From assembly GCF_028765545.1 (NCBI RefSeq), contig NZ_JARACP010000008.1, forward strand, positions 124,001 to 188,000: DNA of 64,000 nucleotides, in the 5' to 3' direction. Below the pieces are notes generated by a model. The model saw nothing but the letters and a program-made list of their open reading frames with translations, was not told the origin of the DNA and made no database searches. This stretch comes from Aliivibrio sp. S4MY1 (GTDB lineage Bacteria; Pseudomonadota; Gammaproteobacteria; Enterobacterales; Vibrionaceae). This document shows, piece after piece, positions 63,454 to 64,000 of the stretch. Every line of letters begins with the position of its first letter. The first letter of the stretch is position 1. Position numbers and translations under genes: made by a program.

Positions 63454-64000
63454 ATGTCGTCTACAAAGCAAAAGGCTCTAAAAAAGATCGCTAAATGTCT
63501 TGAACTTGGTAATTCAGCTAATGTGAATGAAGCAGCTCAAGCCATTAAGATGGCGCATCGCCTTATGCTTAAATATGGCCTTGAAAAAGATGATATTGAA
63601 TTTATCAAGATGGGGAAAACCCAAAGTACTCATCTACTTCCGAGTAACGTTGGCAGCAATATTTTAAAAATAATTCGTGGTATCAATACCCGATTTGGTG
63701 TTGAAGCGGTATTGCTAAACCATAAAGGGCTAAAAAAAGTCGAATTTATTGGTTCTGCTGATCGTGCTATTTTCGCGGCTTTTGCCTTCGATATTGTTTA
63801 CCGTGAAATGAATGAGCAAACCGGCCAGTTTAAAAATAGTTTTGCAGGCTCTGGCAAAGGACAACTCGAAGTCACTAAACGAGTGAATTCATTTTTAGCC
63901 GGCTGGATTGAAGGCGCTCTTGAAAAATTACCCGTAATTGCACCCGATGACGAATCAGCAAACAAGATCAATGATTACATCGATAAAGAATTTAAAAATA
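63454..64000 (+). CDS. DUF2786 family protein (3' end outside window)
   Basis: ATG at 63454, AAGGTAAA upstream; the frame is open to the window edge (182 codons). The N-terminal ~45 residues (KALKKIAKCLELGNSANVNE, AAQAIKMAHRLMLKYGL) are the DUF2786 helix pair. The middle has KVEFIGSADRAIFAAFAFDIVYREM, and GSGKGQLEVTKRVNSFLAGW follows. DUF2786 proteins occur in bacteria and phages, and their function is unknown. It might be co-transcribed with the DUF3334 gene 200 bp upstream, but the gap is long enough for its own promoter. Confidence 0.78.
   Translation, partial: MSSTKQKALKKIAKCLELGNSANVNEAAQAIKMAHRLMLKYGLEKDDIEFIKMGKTQSTHLLPSNVGSNILKIIRGINTRFGVEAVLLNHKGLKKVEFIGSADRAIFAAFAFDIVYREMNEQTGQFKNSFAGSGKGQLEVTKRVNSFLAGWIEGALEKLPVIAPDDESANKINDYIDKEFKN

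Overview
The window reads as chromosomal DNA of a low-GC marine gammaproteobacterium of the Vibrionaceae, most like Aliivibrio/Vibrio fischeri. Grounds: the long Vibrio-type PurC, HrpA, TusE, RlmI, TcyP, Udp and YdiJ orthologues, several small families I associate with Vibrio (DUF2947, DUF2750, DUF3334, DUF2884), three chemoreceptors, c-di-GMP enzymes and a giant type I-secreted adhesin. The species call is inference from recalled families; no search was run. I found no rRNA, tRNA, CRISPR array, integrase or replication origin.

Layout. 1-13980 is mostly housekeeping: a FapA/DUF342 protein (cut by the left edge), glutaredoxin, a YggN-like periplasmic protein, purC behind a PurR box, an outer-membrane barrel, hrpA, tusE/acyP, two chemoreceptors and rlmI. 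14081-25357 is one 3758-codon gene for a LapA-like adhesin: retention module with a TAAG protease site, about 30 VCBS repeats, and an RTX/type I secretion tail. 25579-37348 carries DUF2750, glpT with GlpR- and CRP-like sites, a YdcF-like protein, an iadA/DcuC-family/LysR block bounded by two similar terminators, a frameshifted periplasmic nucleotidase, tpm, tcyP and a complete transcription unit for a 26-residue protein. 37378-47540 holds an exonuclease, a CHASE-GGDEF diguanylate cyclase, a three-gene module (membrane-anchored DUF2760 protein plus two divergent Hsp70-like proteins), a small membrane protein, DUF2947 and a stand-alone CARF/DUF1887 nuclease of the Card1/VC1899 type. 47541-48729 is a decayed ISAs1-type transposase and empty DNA. 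48730-64000 has a dCache chemoreceptor, udp with two CRP-like sites, an unusual HD-GYP protein, zntA with a MerR-type promoter, a CBS protein, a pseudo-receiver/TPR protein, ydiJ, a CheX-like DUF3334 protein and a DUF2786 gene cut by the right edge.

How the genes fit together. Three themes recur. Surface attachment and c-di-GMP: the adhesin has the cleavage site used by LapG-type proteases, whose control by c-di-GMP is known in relatives, and the window encodes one likely cyclase and one HD-GYP protein, but no LapD/LapG or secretion genes. Chemotaxis: three receptors plus a protein carrying the exact CheC/CheX active-site spacing. Nucleotide and peptide salvage: purC, udp, the broken nucleotidase, isoaspartyl dipeptidase, and cystine and glycerol-3-phosphate uptake.

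The best candidates for undescribed biology are the DUF2760/Hsp70/Hsp70-DUF3731 module, the CheX-like DUF3334 protein, the CRISPR-less CARF nuclease and the 26-residue protein behind an rRNA-like promoter.
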